This document shows, one piece after another, positions 22,854-34,369 of a stretch of 64,000 nucleotides of DNA. The DNA lies in assembly GCF_022581195.2 (NCBI RefSeq), contig NC_061464.1, positions 11,447,254 through 11,511,253 of the forward strand, read 5' to 3'. Origin of the DNA: Helicoverpa zea (taxonomy: Eukaryota; Arthropoda; Insecta; Lepidoptera; Noctuidae). The notes under the pieces were generated by a model, which saw only the letters and a program-made list of their open reading frames with translations, was not told the DNA's origin and made no database searches. Made by a program: the position numbers and the translations under genes. Every line of letters begins with the position of its first letter. Positions within the stretch are counted from its first letter, which is position 1.

Positions 22854-23801
22854 AGATCAGGCGTAAGTCAGGGCAGCAATTTGGGACCTCTTCAATTCAT
22901 TTTGATGATCAATGATCTGCCGGACGTCGTCAGGGGTGCCATCTGTCTGTTGTACGCTGATGATCTTAAGATCTTACGAGCAGTAAGGGAAGAACAAGAT
23001 TGTGAGCGCTTTCAAGAAGACGTGGATAGGGTAGCTGAATGGAGCAAGAGAAACAAATTGTTTTTCAACAAGTCTAAATGCTCGGTTATCAGTTTTGGTC
23101 GTATGAAAGCCCCAGTAACCTACAAGTACAAGCTGGACGATACACCGCTTCAAAGAACCGATTCTGTACGAGATTTGGGAGTGAATATTAACGCTGAGCT
23201 GACATTTCGTAATCACATTTTAAATGTTTGCAAAAAAGCTTATAGGAGTCTAGGTTTTGTACTTCGTCGAGCAGGAGAATTTACAAATGTGTCTGTACTA
23301 TCTGCTTTATATAATACATTGGTAAGAAGTCAGCTAGAGAGTAACGCAATCATCTGGGCTCCACATGAAGCTAAGTATAGTCTCATGCTGGAACGTATTC
23401 AAAATAAATATGCTAGGTTTCTGTACCTGAATCTTTATGGTGTATATCCTTTTTATCCTTTGATGTATCCGACCTTGTTTGTTATAGGCATGGTTGGATA
23501 CAATAAATTGGAAACTAGGAGGGACATGGCTCTTGCCACGTACATATTTAAATTATGGCGCGGTAAGATATCAAATCCAGGGGTTCTAAAGGAACTTAAA
23601 CTGTGCGTGCCCGACAAATACGTGTCGCGAAGGCGACGGCCGAGTCTGTTTGTAATACCGGCTGCTAGGACGAACTTGTTGGGGAAAGCTCCATTAACAC
23701 GTACATTACGTGTACTCAACGAGGTAGCGGACAGAATCGATATTTTTACTTGCTCTCTGAATGAGTTCGCAAAAATCACAATGATGATAGTTTGCCAATG
23801 A
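22854..23801 (+). CDS. 5'-truncated non-LTR retrotransposon reverse transcriptase
   Basis: Homology starts abruptly at about 22854 in the RT block RSGVSQGSNLGPLQFILMINDLP-type region. It continues through the catalytic YADD (22953-22964) and the DRVAEWSKRNKLFFNKSKC thumb region to a TGA at 23799. The C-terminal part has the usual tail (LERIQNKYARFLY, then RRDMALATYIFKLW). There are no stops after the truncation point. It lacks the endonuclease and the RT palm start, so it cannot move on its own. It is a different family from the element at 1336-4272 and probably Jockey/CR1-group. 5' truncation is the usual product of target-primed reverse transcription. Confidence 0.85.
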   Translation, partial: RSGVSQGSNLGPLQFILMINDLPDVVRGAICLLYADDLKILRAVREEQDCERFQEDVDRVAEWSKRNKLFFNKSKCSVISFGRMKAPVTYKYKLDDTPLQRTDSVRDLGVNINAELTFRNHILNVCKKAYRSLGFVLRRAGEFTNVSVLSALYNTLVRSQLESNAIIWAPHEAKYSLMLERIQNKYARFLYLNLYGVYPFYPLMYPTLFVIGMVGYNKLETRRDMALATYIFKLWRGKISNPGVLKELKLCVPDKYVSRRRRPSLFVIPAARTNLLGKAPLTRTLRVLNEVADRIDIFTCSLNEFAKITMMIVCQ

Positions 23802-23897
23802 AAATATTATAATTTTTGTACCACACTATTGAATTAGGGAAACCTGTAATGATAGTGATGATGTTGTTGTAAAAATAAATAAATAAATAAATAAACT
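23802..23897 (+). mobile_element. 3' UTR and AAAT-repeat tail of the truncated LINE
   Basis: A short UTR ends in AATAAATAAATAAATAAA (23873-23895), a tandem-tetranucleotide tail typical of LINEs of this group. Confidence 0.75.
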
Positions 23898-24777
23898 TCT
23901 GTCCCATATTTGTATTGTAATTTTGAATAATAAGGTTTTAAAATATCTCTTAAGAAATAGAAAAGTATATTCTGACACATGAACGATATGACATCTTACG
24001 TTCTAGTTTAGGAACACAAATCAACAACCCAACTATGTTTCTTCTAAAAAAATATTAAACCACCCTCGGACAGGCTAATTACACATATACAAAACAAATT
24101 GCCTCACTTGCTACACCTCCGTGCAATTTAAGGGGATTACATCGGACGTTTACGACGCAATAAATTGTGCATCCCCCTGCATCCCCTTACATCGCCGTGC
24201 ATCCCCTTACTACGTAGTGCATTACCTGCATTTCCCTAGTGTCCATGTATCCCTATTGAGAATTTTATTTATAATTTAGAGGGAAGCTTTTATTGAGAGC
24301 GGTACGGACAATTGTGATTCTTTGTAAGGTAGTTGAATATTTTAAGGATAAAGTGTTGAGAATATGAAATTGCCGAATTGCCTAAGTATCGTTCAGTCTG
24401 CGTAACATATTCCCAGCTTATGTTAGGGATTTAAGGACCTAAGTATTATTATGTTCGAATTATTCAGCGAATTAAAAAAAGACACCATAGAGTTTATGTT
24501 TTTTTTTTTTTAATAGTTACAATTTGGTACGTTGCCATAAAAGAAATAGATAGGTCCCACCTACCAAACACATGCCTTCGAGTAGATACCTACATACAAA
24601 CATACATTTTGGTGCAATATTATTTGGGCACCTTTTCCAATAAGATGTAACAATTTGTTATTTCCTCACTTTTCTTTGAAATCGGCCCACGCTGTGTGTA
24701 ATCGGTGTTTGTGCAATCCAAAGTTTTAGGGACGGCTTACATGGAACACACAATGTAAAACAAGAAATAACATTATT
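23898..24777. other. Intergenic, with a low-complexity CATCCCCTTAC patch
   Basis: At 24130-24240 the motif GCATCCCCTTAC recurs irregularly with TACATCG variants. It is a short degenerate tandem repeat of unknown origin. Otherwise AT-rich. Confidence 0.4.
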
Positions 24778-24923
24778 GGCTTTACTACAAAAACTTTAAC
24801 AACTGTTTTACACTTGTCGAAAAAAAATGTGGCTCCAAAATGAACCTTATGTCAACGTCATAATTTGACATTTTTTTAGACAAGTCTTAAACTGACGTTA
24901 AAAAGTTTTTGTGGTAAGACGGT
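24778..24923. mobile_element. MITE, palindromic family P, copy D
   Basis: From GGCTTTACTACAAAAACTTT to TTTTTGTGGTAAGACGG; same termini as the 6716 and 17375 copies. Confidence 0.8.
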
Positions 24924-26517
24924 TTATGTTTAGGTACTCATATGATTGCGTTTAGCGTCCAGCCCGAGACGCGTCAACATTAGAGATAAAATCTGTTGTG
25001 TAATACATGTACCATAATTTATAAAACGGACAAAAACATCATGTTTGTTGTATGGGAGCCCTATTCGAACTGAAGACTACATTTTTGGCGCTGGGTGTTT
25101 TGTGATGACGTAGAATGGGGAGGAAGGAAATATCCCAAAGCCTGTTCACCATATGAAGGTTAAGGGTATATGAAAAATACGAAATCAATATTTTTTAAAA
25201 TATTTGTTTATAAACCGATATTTCTGTCTGTCTGTCTGTTACAGCTTTTTTATCGTCCACTGCTGGGTACAGGCCTCCTCTCACACAGAGAAGGATTGAG
25301 CGTTAATCACCACGCTTGCTGAATCAATCAGTCCAGATTTCCTCCAGATGTTTTCCTTCACCTTTTCATCAGCCATTGGTGTCTAAGGTATACTTAGAAA
25401 GACAAAAACAGGTATTTACAGAGAAAATAATGTCGTTTCCGATATTTTTCTCAACATGTTGCCTCAGTTACTTAGTGTTTGGCCTAATCATGCTTGTCAA
25501 AATAAATATTCCGCCTGGACGCTATTAAATATGATTTTACTTCACTTTAGGAAGCAAATGGGGTGATGATTATGATAAAATACACCCACACATACATACA
25601 CCAATTAAATTAGCACCCAGGTGAGCCGGCCAAAGGCCAACTACCCTTCAATCGCTACTAATGATCCCCGAGGGTATATCGGGGTGGTTTGGGTAATCCT
25701 ATCATATCTATTGTACAGGCCCTTACTTTAAAGAATATTACTTGCATAAATTTACCCCTTTTCTCGTGGGGTTAATCGATATATCGGGACGTCGAATTAT
25801 GGTAAATACGATAGACGAAGCCAGATGGGTATGCTTATGGCTTAGACCAATCGGAACGTATTTTGCTACCATATGGATGACTTTGACTAACGTCACGCTT
25901 CTTTTTATTATTAAACTAGCTGATCCCGCGAACTTCATATCGTTTTTAAACCTTCTCTGGACCTCTACAAATATTTTAAAACGAAAAAAACAATGCCAAA
26001 TCGGTCCAGCCATTCTCGAGTTTCAGCCAGTCTAAGGAACAGCAATTCATTTCTTTATATAAGATAACTGATAAAGACACATAAATAAAAATAATAAATA
26101 AGTTGTTAATTATTATTTTATTACATAATCTTAAATCTAAACAGTTGCTGATAGGTCTATAATTTGCCTGAATTGTATATAAAGACCCCACTTACAAACT
26201 CTATGTACTTTTTACATACATTTTTGACCAACTTCCCAAAAAGGAGAAGGTTCTCACGAACAAAGCTCAACGAAGCTAGTTTTTTCTTGCTAGCTTTCTT
26301 TACTTACAGTATAATCTCAATGCAATATTTACAGATCCAATTACCGTGGAACCACGTCTGCGGTTAGTTGCCATACTCGAATCCCCTAGGGCGTAATTAC
26401 CCCACAGGGATAATAGCAATAGATTCGCTATTCGCTATGGCTATGACACACACCTGTGAACCAATTGTGTTGTTATGCCATGGAATCTATGATGCTTATA
26501 GAGTTGCCATGGCAACT
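24924..26517. other. Intergenic with moth dispersed repeats
   Basis: TATCGTCCACTGCTGGGTAC at 25251 with CACACAGAGAAGGATTGAGC is a common lepidopteran dispersed repeat; a diverged copy lies at 35660-35705 in sol intron 1. A CTAGCTGATCCCGCGAACTT fragment lies at 25917-26035. No gene is recognised. Confidence 0.45.
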
Positions 26518-26690
26518 GGGGCCCGATTCTCCTAAGTTAATAATAACAAAATAGAATAGAAATTTAATCGCAATAGCAGTTTTAACCATATCGGGCATTT
26601 TGCTACTAATATAAGACCAATCGTATTCTAACTAGGTTCGATTCGATATCCTACATTCGATTGGTTTGCGATTGGTCTGCTATTTTGGTC
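26518..26690. mobile_element. One end of a GGGCCCGATTCTCC-terminated DNA element
   Basis: GGGGCCCGATTCTCCTAAGT and the following ~170 bp match, in inverted orientation, the right half of the element at 62531-62814. Its own second terminus is not found downstream; instead a 207-bp inverted-repeat pair follows. Confidence 0.6.
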
Positions 26691-26742
26691 TATACGGTAG
26701 TTTGCTCTACAATCATATTGCAATCATAAATCATTTGCAGAC

Positions 26743-26949
26743 AATACAATACATAATTTATTATAGTGCATACAATTTATGAACACAAACAATGCTGTAA
26801 TCATATAACCTAAAATACAATAGTTTTCAGTTAAACGCAGCCAAGCATTCAGATTTGATTTTGTCGACATTTCGACATACAGCTGTTTACTACACATAGT
26901 TTGAATCCTAACGCATACATATTTTCATATTTCAATATTCAACTTATCA
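26743..26949 (+). repeat. Left arm of a 207-bp inverted repeat
   Basis: Complementary to 27267-27473 at 206 of 207 positions by manual comparison; the single mismatch lies in the TTTTCAGTTAAACGCAG/TTTTCAGTAAAACGCAG region. The intervening segment is 317 bp. Confidence 0.9.
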
Positions 26950-27066
26950 TAACTGTTTCACATTCATTTATCATCGACATTATAACAAAGTGCAAAATAT
27001 GACGAAGCCTGGCTCGATGACATTAAGCAGAAAAGGCTTCGCATCAAGAACGCTGCACCCGTGGAT

Positions 27067-27153
27067 GGCGTCGTCCTAATTGGGAGCGATCGTACGATGG
27101 CGCGATGCGTTTTTCTTCTAGGGCGTCGTCCTAATTGACAGCGATCGTACGAT
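27067..27153. repeat. Two direct copies of a ~33-bp motif, 55-bp period
   Basis: GGCGTCGTCCTAATTG followed by AGCGATCGTACGATG occurs at 27067 and 27122, inside the loop between the inverted arms. Confidence 0.75.
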
Positions 27154-27156
27154 GAC

Positions 27157-27266
27157 CGATGATGTCCAATCCCGACTCAATTACGATTGAAGCGTATGTG
27201 GCATTCCGCCATTTTTCTTTGAAATAAACATTTTTATCCTTTTCTGTCATTCAGTAATGAATCATT
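27157..27266. mobile_element. Internal part of the GGGCCCGATTCTCC element, in opposite relative orientation
   Basis: TCCAATCCCGACTCAATTAC through TTTTATCCTTTTCTGTCATT matches 62585-62672. In the 62-kb copy this part is joined directly to the complement of 26518-26690; here the 26743-27473 arms separate them and the orientation differs. Confidence 0.65.
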
Positions 27267-27473
27267 TGATAAGTTGAATATTGAAATATGAAAATATGTA
27301 TGCGTTAGGATTCAAACTATGTGTAGTAAACAGCTGTATGTCGAAATGTCGACAAAATCAAATCTGAATGCTTGGCTGCGTTTTACTGAAAACTATTGTA
27401 TTTTAGGTTATATGATTACAGCATTGTTTGTGTTCATAAATTGTATGCACTATAATAAATTATGTATTGTATT
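27267..27473 (-). repeat. Right arm of the 207-bp inverted repeat
   Basis: Inverted copy of 26743-26949. The short frame at 27319-27501 lies within it and is not supported as a gene. Confidence 0.9.
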
Positions 27474-28519
27474 TTCTATGGACACAATCTACATAAAATA
27501 AAGGTAAACAATTGAAATAAATACGGGACAGCATTCAATTAAATTGCCTCTGAAACTAATTCTCCTTAAGTATGTAAGTAAGAAGACATTGAAATCGATC
27601 CGCATATAAAAAGCTTTCATTATAATCATTGTTCCTGTAACACTGAAACACAAAGGGCTAATACCAGCCTGATACATCATCCCTTCATCCCCTTTTAATG
27701 ACCGAGGGCCAAGACTTATCCCTTAAGACAAGTATACCAATCCATTTTCAACCTTAACTCCTAGCAGTAAAGTTTAGATTAGCTTTGTCGTTGTTGGGAT
27801 ACCACAGACTTAAGGAAGATTCTACATAGATTTGACAGATGACGGTTTTAAGATACCACTTGTGTTTCGACACGAAACTATAGTTTTGTGGACTGCATTT
27901 GTTGTTATTATGAAACCGACATTGTAGGTGATGACGACTTGTACCTAACTATAGATATAGGTCAAATAAAAATGGTTTCAAAGTAATTTCTTCTAGGCTC
28001 CTACAATAGTATGAATAACTGGCGTGGGCCATTTAATTGTCATGTTATAAAACGACTTCTAGACAAAGCAATTAAGTAAAAACACCGTAATTTCTCTATT
28101 TAAAAGTTTATTCTTCGTGACTAAGACATTTTCAATGTAGGTATTTGGGACTTATATCTTACATAACATTATAATCAAAATATGTATTTGTTTTAAACAC
28201 CAAAATATTTTTCAAGGCATGTAAACCAAGCCTATATAAACACCAAGAAATCGCGGACCACAGGTCGAAGCGTTTCACCGGAGCCTTTTACAACAAAATG
28301 GAAAGAATCACTGTTTCCGCCCCATAGGTACCGCCTTCGATTTTCTCGAGTTTTCATTCCGTACCAATTTCTTTTTTTTTTCAAGTAATTTTCTACTTCA
28401 ATGGTGTTTACACCTGATTTTATTGGGAACACACACAGTTTTAAAATCACACGTACAGCACACTATTTAGTTTTAATATTCTATTCATCGCTTGTTTTGC
28501 ATACCAGAGATAGTAGATG
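27474..28519. other. Intergenic, nothing recognised
   Basis: No recognisable coding or repeat content; the minus-strand frame at 28232-28450 has no domain I can name. Confidence 0.35.
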
Positions 28520-28661
28520 GCAAATCATCAAATGACTCCTCCCGCTGAGGGTTAGCAGCGGTGAGGGAGTGTCAGACTCTTACTGACTGAAACCCATCAT
28601 GTTCCGTGGTAGGCCTTTTATCTACCAGGGCCGCGGTAACTCTTTCGAACAATCCCGCAGG
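28520..28661 (-). mobile_element. Short retroposon family C, minus copy
   Basis: Complement of the 32502-32662 element: it reads AAATCATCAAATGACTCCTC, then the TTAGCAGCGGTGAGGGAGTG block, then TACCAGGGCCGCGGTAACTC. No poly(T) is preserved at the 5' side of the plus strand. Confidence 0.75.
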
Positions 28662-29154
28662 CCTTGGACAAGCTGAGCCCCGTTGGACTTGTATGGGGCT
28701 CTAATTCTATCTGTAATAAACAAAAAATCGGCTAATTTGATCGGGCTCATAAATCAGTATGGAGATGAATGATAGTGCACTCATTACAACGATTAAGTAT
28801 CCAGCCGGTATCATATCGACAAAGTCTACTATCTACCTACTAAAATACTGACTTCTTTTTATCCAGTGACGTATGTTATTCCCCGGGAAGCAGGTGGAAC
28901 AGCGGGAATAAGCTAGTATTCCCGTATGTGAATAATGTGTACAAATACAATATTGTATGATTGATTACCTACCTACATTGAGTGTATTGCATCAAGATAA
29001 TGGCTTCTTTTTCTTTTTAGATAGATGTTATTTTATCCTTTATTTTTTCAAAGTAACTTAGTCATCGAGATTGTATGATAATATTTATTTTCTTTTATAA
29101 TCAGGTACCTATATAATATTTATACCCCTCAGTGTCTAAACGTAGTATCCGTGT
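28662..29154. other. Intergenic, nothing recognised
   Basis: AT-rich non-coding DNA. Confidence 0.4.
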
Positions 29155-29225
29155 TACTCAGCTGCGTCAGTTTAGACTGGAAATCAACCACAACATAATT
29201 GGAACAAGGCTAAGCAGATGATTTT
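29155..29225 (+). mobile_element. SINE family A, diverged 3' fragment
   Basis: ACTCAGCTGCGTCAGTTTAG followed by ACTGGAAATCAACCACAACA, a decayed version of the SINE A 3' end. Confidence 0.55.
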
Positions 29226-29534
29226 TGAGCCGTTTTTCAAGATAGAAAAGCAGTTTTAACATAACTCGATAGGCAGTTGACAACATGGTAGACAGTCAGA
29301 AGTATTTATTCATATCGATTAGTAAACAGAAAAAGACAAATCAGTGTTATAATGCTGATAACATTCTTCAAGAAAGCTCATAATATAGGCCAGTTGCACA
29401 AAGCGTGGGTCATCCATTGTGGAAAAAGGACGCGATACACCGCAGTGACGAAGCAGAAGCTTGTTCCTGTTATTCGTGGTAATCAGATTTAAGGATTTTG
29501 AGGGGATTTATAAATATCATTCATCATACCTTCC

Positions 29535-29815
29535 ACTAAGTATATCTTAGACACCAATGACTGTGTTTCGGATGGTACGTTAAACTGTAGGTCCCGGCTG
29601 TCAGTGAACATCCTTGGCAGTCGTTACGGGTAGTCAGAAGCCAGTAAGTCTGACACCAGTCTAAACAAGGGGTATTGGGTTGCTCGGGTAACCGGGTTGA
29701 GGAGGTCAGATAGGCAGTCACTCCTCTTGCAAAACACTGGTTCTCAGCTGCATCAGGTTAGACTGGAAGCCGATCCCAACATAGTTAGGAAAAAGCTCGG
29801 GAGATGAATATGATG
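29535..29815 (+). mobile_element. SINE family A, 5'-truncated copy
   Basis: Begins AAGTATATCTTAGACACCAA, covers the body (GTAGGTCCCGGCTGTCAGTG, GCAGTCGTTACGGGTAGTCA) and ends AAAGCTCGGGAGATGA. It lacks the tRNA head seen at 52750. Confidence 0.85.
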
Positions 29816-32486
29816 ATTTGAAAATGTCTTCTACTTAACAGACCTAGAGCCTAGACCTACCTAGTCCTTATGTGACTTTTCTACATAACCTAAATTCACA
29901 AAAATATGACGTTTTGATATCAAAAAGCCCTTTGAGCGATGCATTTCCTCGCAGAAACAAAAGCGTCAACATCTGATAAAGATGGATTATACTACCGGAC
30001 AAAATGGTTGCCGAAAACCTAAACAATAATCTGCAATGAACTTTCAACTCTAGCGTGTAAGGAATAAGGTTGGTTTTAGTATATTAAAGATTTTCAGGAT
30101 AATAAATCCACAGGTGCTTTTCATGCCTCATGCAAGGCTTTAGATAGATTAGTTTTGGCATAAAAAAATATGCAAAACCCACTCTGTATTGTATTTGAGT
30201 AAGATTGATTAAATAAGCCTTTGTGAGTTACAGGGAAATTTCATTCATACCCATCTGTTTTCGTAGTGGTATAATTTTTCATAGCGTTCATAATTTGAAT
30301 AAATTATGTAAGTATATTGAATTGGGCCAATGGGTTAGGTATTGGAAGTAAATAGTTTGTGACGTTGTGGGGGGTCTAAGTAACCGATTTTGAAAATCAT
30401 TTTGCCAATAGTACGAAAAGTTATTTATTTACAACTTTTTGTATATGGACAAAATATGTTAGGTCCTATAAATTCGACAGTAGCTCTTATCTATCTGACA
30501 CGCTTTCATGCCAAAACATATTCTAGATGCTGAGAACGGTAACTTTTTACCCTGGTGTGCAAAGTAGGTAAGTACCCTTGTAACGCAGATAGAACCTCGA
30601 GAAACCATCTACTATTGACTTAATTACCTTTATTTATCACTTCTCCCTTAATACACATGAAATCACGCAACATGGCCGCTTCACCAAATCTAGTGGGCCA
30701 TGCGCCATAACTGTCATTGACAGACGTCATGCGTTTGACAGTTGCATGACATAATTTAAAGTAACATCGCTGGTTCTGTAGCGAATGGCCTCTCACATCC
30801 ACTTAGGTATGCTACAGTGGACAGTGCGCATAATTATCGGCTTAAATTGCAATATAAGCTGTGATCACATTAATATTATGCTGTTTTGGTTTATTTGTAG
30901 GGATTTGTGTGTATTTCGGTATATGATTTAAACGAGTCAGATCCGTAAAATATCAACTTATTAATCCAGTAGTAGCAATTTTATTGTGGTGCAAATATTC
31001 AGAACTTGCTGCAAAAAAATCGGTTTTTCAATCGATAAATACCGGTTATTACACCAAGCAAAGGCAATCACATTCATCCTAATATCAAAATCATCTTAAA
31101 ATCCAACAACAAATTTGAATTTGGAACGAAGTAATGGCTCGTTTGTTTGCACGATTCTGCTGGATTGCAATGAAATACCCTCTGATTGTCGTGCTTCAGT
31201 ACGATAATGTGCACTAGCTTTAACCGTGCTTTAACGGTCTGTGAACTTAGTCTGATGCGGGTCTGACTGCGTGGTTAGATCACAATTGTTCTTAGATCGT
31301 TTAACCAACAGGAGCCGCTATGAGCACAAATCTGTATGTAGAAATGTTGCCAATTTAATTTAATAATGCACAGAAATGATGACGGCTCACACTTGTGACC
31401 ACGTTTAAGAATAATTAAGCTCAAAGTACACATTGGGCAAGTACGAGTATGATCGTAAAAAGAAAGAAACTTGGCAGCCGAATTCAAATTGGTTCTGGAA
31501 GAAAGGACCAGGTTACGATGAAGGCAACATGAAGCAAATGACAGAAAAACAAAATGGACAAGCGCAGACAAGCGCCAGTAAATCGGCTTCAATTACCAGT
31601 CTTTCAGTAAAAGGCATACCTATGATCAACGTTCTTTGACAGAAGGGAAGGTAAAGCAACGGCGTCTCCGATGTGTTACATGCTCTAAGCTTAGATCAGA
31701 ATTGTTGTTTAATCACGTTTATGCTTAACGGTAAAGGAAATGCAAATGGTAATGGGATTTCGGGATTTCATAGAGGGACTGTGGTGCGTGAAGTTTTGCC
31801 AATGACAATCATTGGGAACTATTGGCTCTGTTCATGGGTTTTACCTACTCTTGGAAAACTTGTTTTTTAGGTTTAATTTCCAAAAATAAAAAAAAGAAAT
31901 CCATTTATATTAATTTTTCGTGTTATTGTACGAATCTGAAATGCTTAACGTTTTTTTTCTTAACTTTATGTAAGTAGATATGTGGGCAAGTAACCTACTA
32001 AATAAAATTATGATACTAATAAAATGATGTGCTTAGATTTTGATAAGTTAACGTTTCATCTACATAGGTAACTTTACTTTCATGTGACGTTTTTATAAAC
32101 CGTTTTAACTTAACAAGAAATCATTAAATTCCTATCTAACTTCCCAGGAAAGCGATAAGCATAGAAATATCAGCTATCAACCACCCCGGAACACATTACC
32201 AACAAGAACTGAAGACTTATTGCGAAACCGTTAAACGCAAATGTGCACACCCCCTAAAAGTACTTTATGAAATCCGTTTGCACATCCGTAATTCCGTAAT
32301 ACCGTAGTGGGGGAACTTGGAACATCAAACTAATCGGAGACGCCATTGCTATGCATTCTTCCATGCCAACGGTACGATCGTCAGCCATAGCTACTCGTAA
32401 GAGTGTATATGTGCGTCAAGTTTATGTTTATGTTTGTCAATTTTGTCGTGTGTGTGAGTGACAATGTGATCGAAAATGTATAAGTG
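29816..32486. other. Intergenic upstream of sol, nothing firmly recognised
   Basis: No splice-coherent gene. Overlapping frames at 31275-31639 are on opposite strands and have no recognisable domains. Confidence 0.35.
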
Positions 32487-32501
32487 AGCTATCACTATTT
32501 G
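32487..32501. repeat. Left target-site duplication of retroposon C
   Basis: AGCTATCACTATTTG here is repeated exactly at 32663-32677. Confidence 0.85.
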
Positions 32502-32662
32502 GGGCTGCGGGTTGTTCGAAAGAGATACCGCGGCCCTGGTACATAAAAGGCCTATGACGGAACACGACGGTTTTTAGTCAGTAAGAGTCTGACACTCCCT
32601 CACCGCTGCTAACCCACAGCGTGAGGGGTCATTTGATGATTTTTGACGTCGTTAAAAAAAAA
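32502..32662 (+). mobile_element. Short retroposon family C, full copy with poly(A) and 15-bp target duplication
   Basis: GGGCTGCGGGTTGTTCGAAA to GACGTCGTTAAAAAAAAA, flanked by perfect 15-bp direct repeats (32487-32501 and 32663-32677). The A-tail plus long duplication are hallmarks of LINE-mobilised retroposition. No clear tRNA-type A/B boxes are seen. Other copies are at 28520 (minus), 50963 and 63303. Confidence 0.85.
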
Positions 32663-32677
32663 AGCTATCACTATTTG

Positions 32678-34116
32678 TTGATTCGCCTCGCCCCCATCCT
32701 GTAAATTGGCAGACGATTTCATAAAGGGGTTTGGCCTCAAGAAGTGATTGCGGTTCCAGTAAGTTCAATGCTCTATGAGAAATGACGATAATTCAAAATT
32801 TATCAGCTGGCAATATAGGGATATTACGGACGGTTTTTTTTAAGTTATTGCATTGGAATTGATATGAACGGCTATTTTATGAAACTTTGGGCCTTTAATC
32901 ATTCATGATGGATAGTGTAAATAAATGCTGCTGTTAATTTTAATACCTGCCTTATTTTGCGAAGCTTTTGTTGCGTGTCGAGATCAATAATAATCAAAGT
33001 TGCTTATTATTAAAACGGAGCTTTTCTCCGAATTATTATTTTGCAGTGGTTTACGGTTTTAAAGTACTGTAGTTATTGTTAAGTTTCATTGTTTGTATGT
33101 AGGTACTATAGCTTCTTAATTATGTACATTTAATTAAATGCAACATGTAATAAAAATGGCTTACCTACTTATATATTTTGTGATTATTTATATTTTGAAT
33201 TTGACTTTCATTTTCCTAGAGGTACCTAAGTATGTAAGTACCTAAAACTAACTAAAAATAAAATTGTATCTTAGTATTAATAAATGATCTACTTTTTACT
33301 ACACGCAAAGGGACGTACCCTCTCTATGTTATCAATTTCATTAGTCTGTCTGTGCGACTAGCCTTAATGGATTTTAGGAGCTAAGTCCTACTACGGGGCA
33401 CGGATTGAAGACGGCTAGGCGAGGCTAGAGCACTGGCTTACAAAAAGAGGCCACAGCCAAGAGAAAAGTTTATTTTGATGTATAAATAGTACGCAATTTT
33501 ATACCATATATCTTAACCGACTTCAAAAAGGAGGTTCTCAGTTTGACCTGGACGTAGGTACGTAGGTAAGTATGTATAGGTACTTGTGCGCGATAATCTC
33601 ACGTTTGGCTGATCCGACTTGATGCGGTCAGCATAGTATCTGTCAGACTCAGGAGGAAGTTTCAGGCATTTTATTTGAGTTGTTAATATTTTACAAAACG
33701 ACTCTCAAGTATTATTTTAAGTAACGAAAGAAGCGAATTTCATTAAATGGCTTCAGGTTTATATTTAAAGAAGCGCCATCTATTAACATCTTTAGACACT
33801 AAATACGAACACATGTTTCGCTTAAATATCAATAGATGTCACTAGCTAGGATGAAGTTAATATTTATTTTAAACTTTAAAGTCCTCGCGTATGATAAAAT
33901 ATATAACTTTATTGAAAATAATGTGAATCAAAATTACTTTGTAAAAAAAGAATAAAAAAACCGATAAAACCGAAAACAATTTCCTATCTCGACGACGCGT
34001 CGCGTGCCTACATAAAAAAAAGTTATACACAAACAACATGGTGGATCAGCTGTTTTCGTTTTTCTCAAATCTGAATTTGTTTTCATAAAACGACGCCTTG
34101 ATATGGTATCATAGCC
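32678..34116. other. 5' flank of sol: promoter and 5' UTR not resolved
   Basis: AT-rich DNA with dispersed repeat ends (TTAACCGACTTCAAAAAGGA at 33513). The transcription start of sol cannot be fixed by eye; there may also be an upstream non-coding exon. Confidence 0.35.
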
Positions 34117-34203
34117 ATGTGTGAATTAAAATGGGCTCAATCGCATCGGTGCTGCAATGGCATTGTCAGACGTGCGGCCAGATCAACCCAACAGAGAGTG
34201 TGA
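34117..34203 (+). promoter_or_regulatory. Upstream ORF overlapping the sol start codon
   Basis: ATG at 34117 opens 28 codons in a different frame and ends at TGA 34201-34203, inside sol exon 1. Its context has G at -3, whereas the sol ATG at 34131 has AAA before and G after, a stronger context. It could reduce sol translation if transcription starts upstream of it. Confidence 0.4.
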
Positions 34204-34369
34204 AGTGTTTAAAATGTGGTACAAAGCGAGTATCGAGTCATGACAGTGAAGTATTTAAAGAAAATTGTCGAGATTCATCACCGGAATATACCTCGCGAAC
34301 TGGAAAAAGCGAAGGAACTACACCTGGCTCCGAAGCGATCGTCATACCAACTGAAAATAGCTTTAACAG
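34131..34369 (+). CDS. sol: sol coding exon 1: start and zinc finger 1
   Basis: Encodes residues 1-80. Finger 1 is LQWHCQTCGQINPTESVKC followed by LKC. Donor CAG/GTGTGT. Intron 1 (about 2 kb) carries a degenerate CTACTGCTAGGAACAAGCTT repeat at 35668. Confidence 0.93.

Noticed and set aside
27319..27501. 60-codon frame
   Set aside because: Lies in the right arm of the 207-bp inverted repeat; no recognisable protein.
31275..31639. Overlapping frames on both strands
   Set aside because: Neither has a recognisable motif or splice context.
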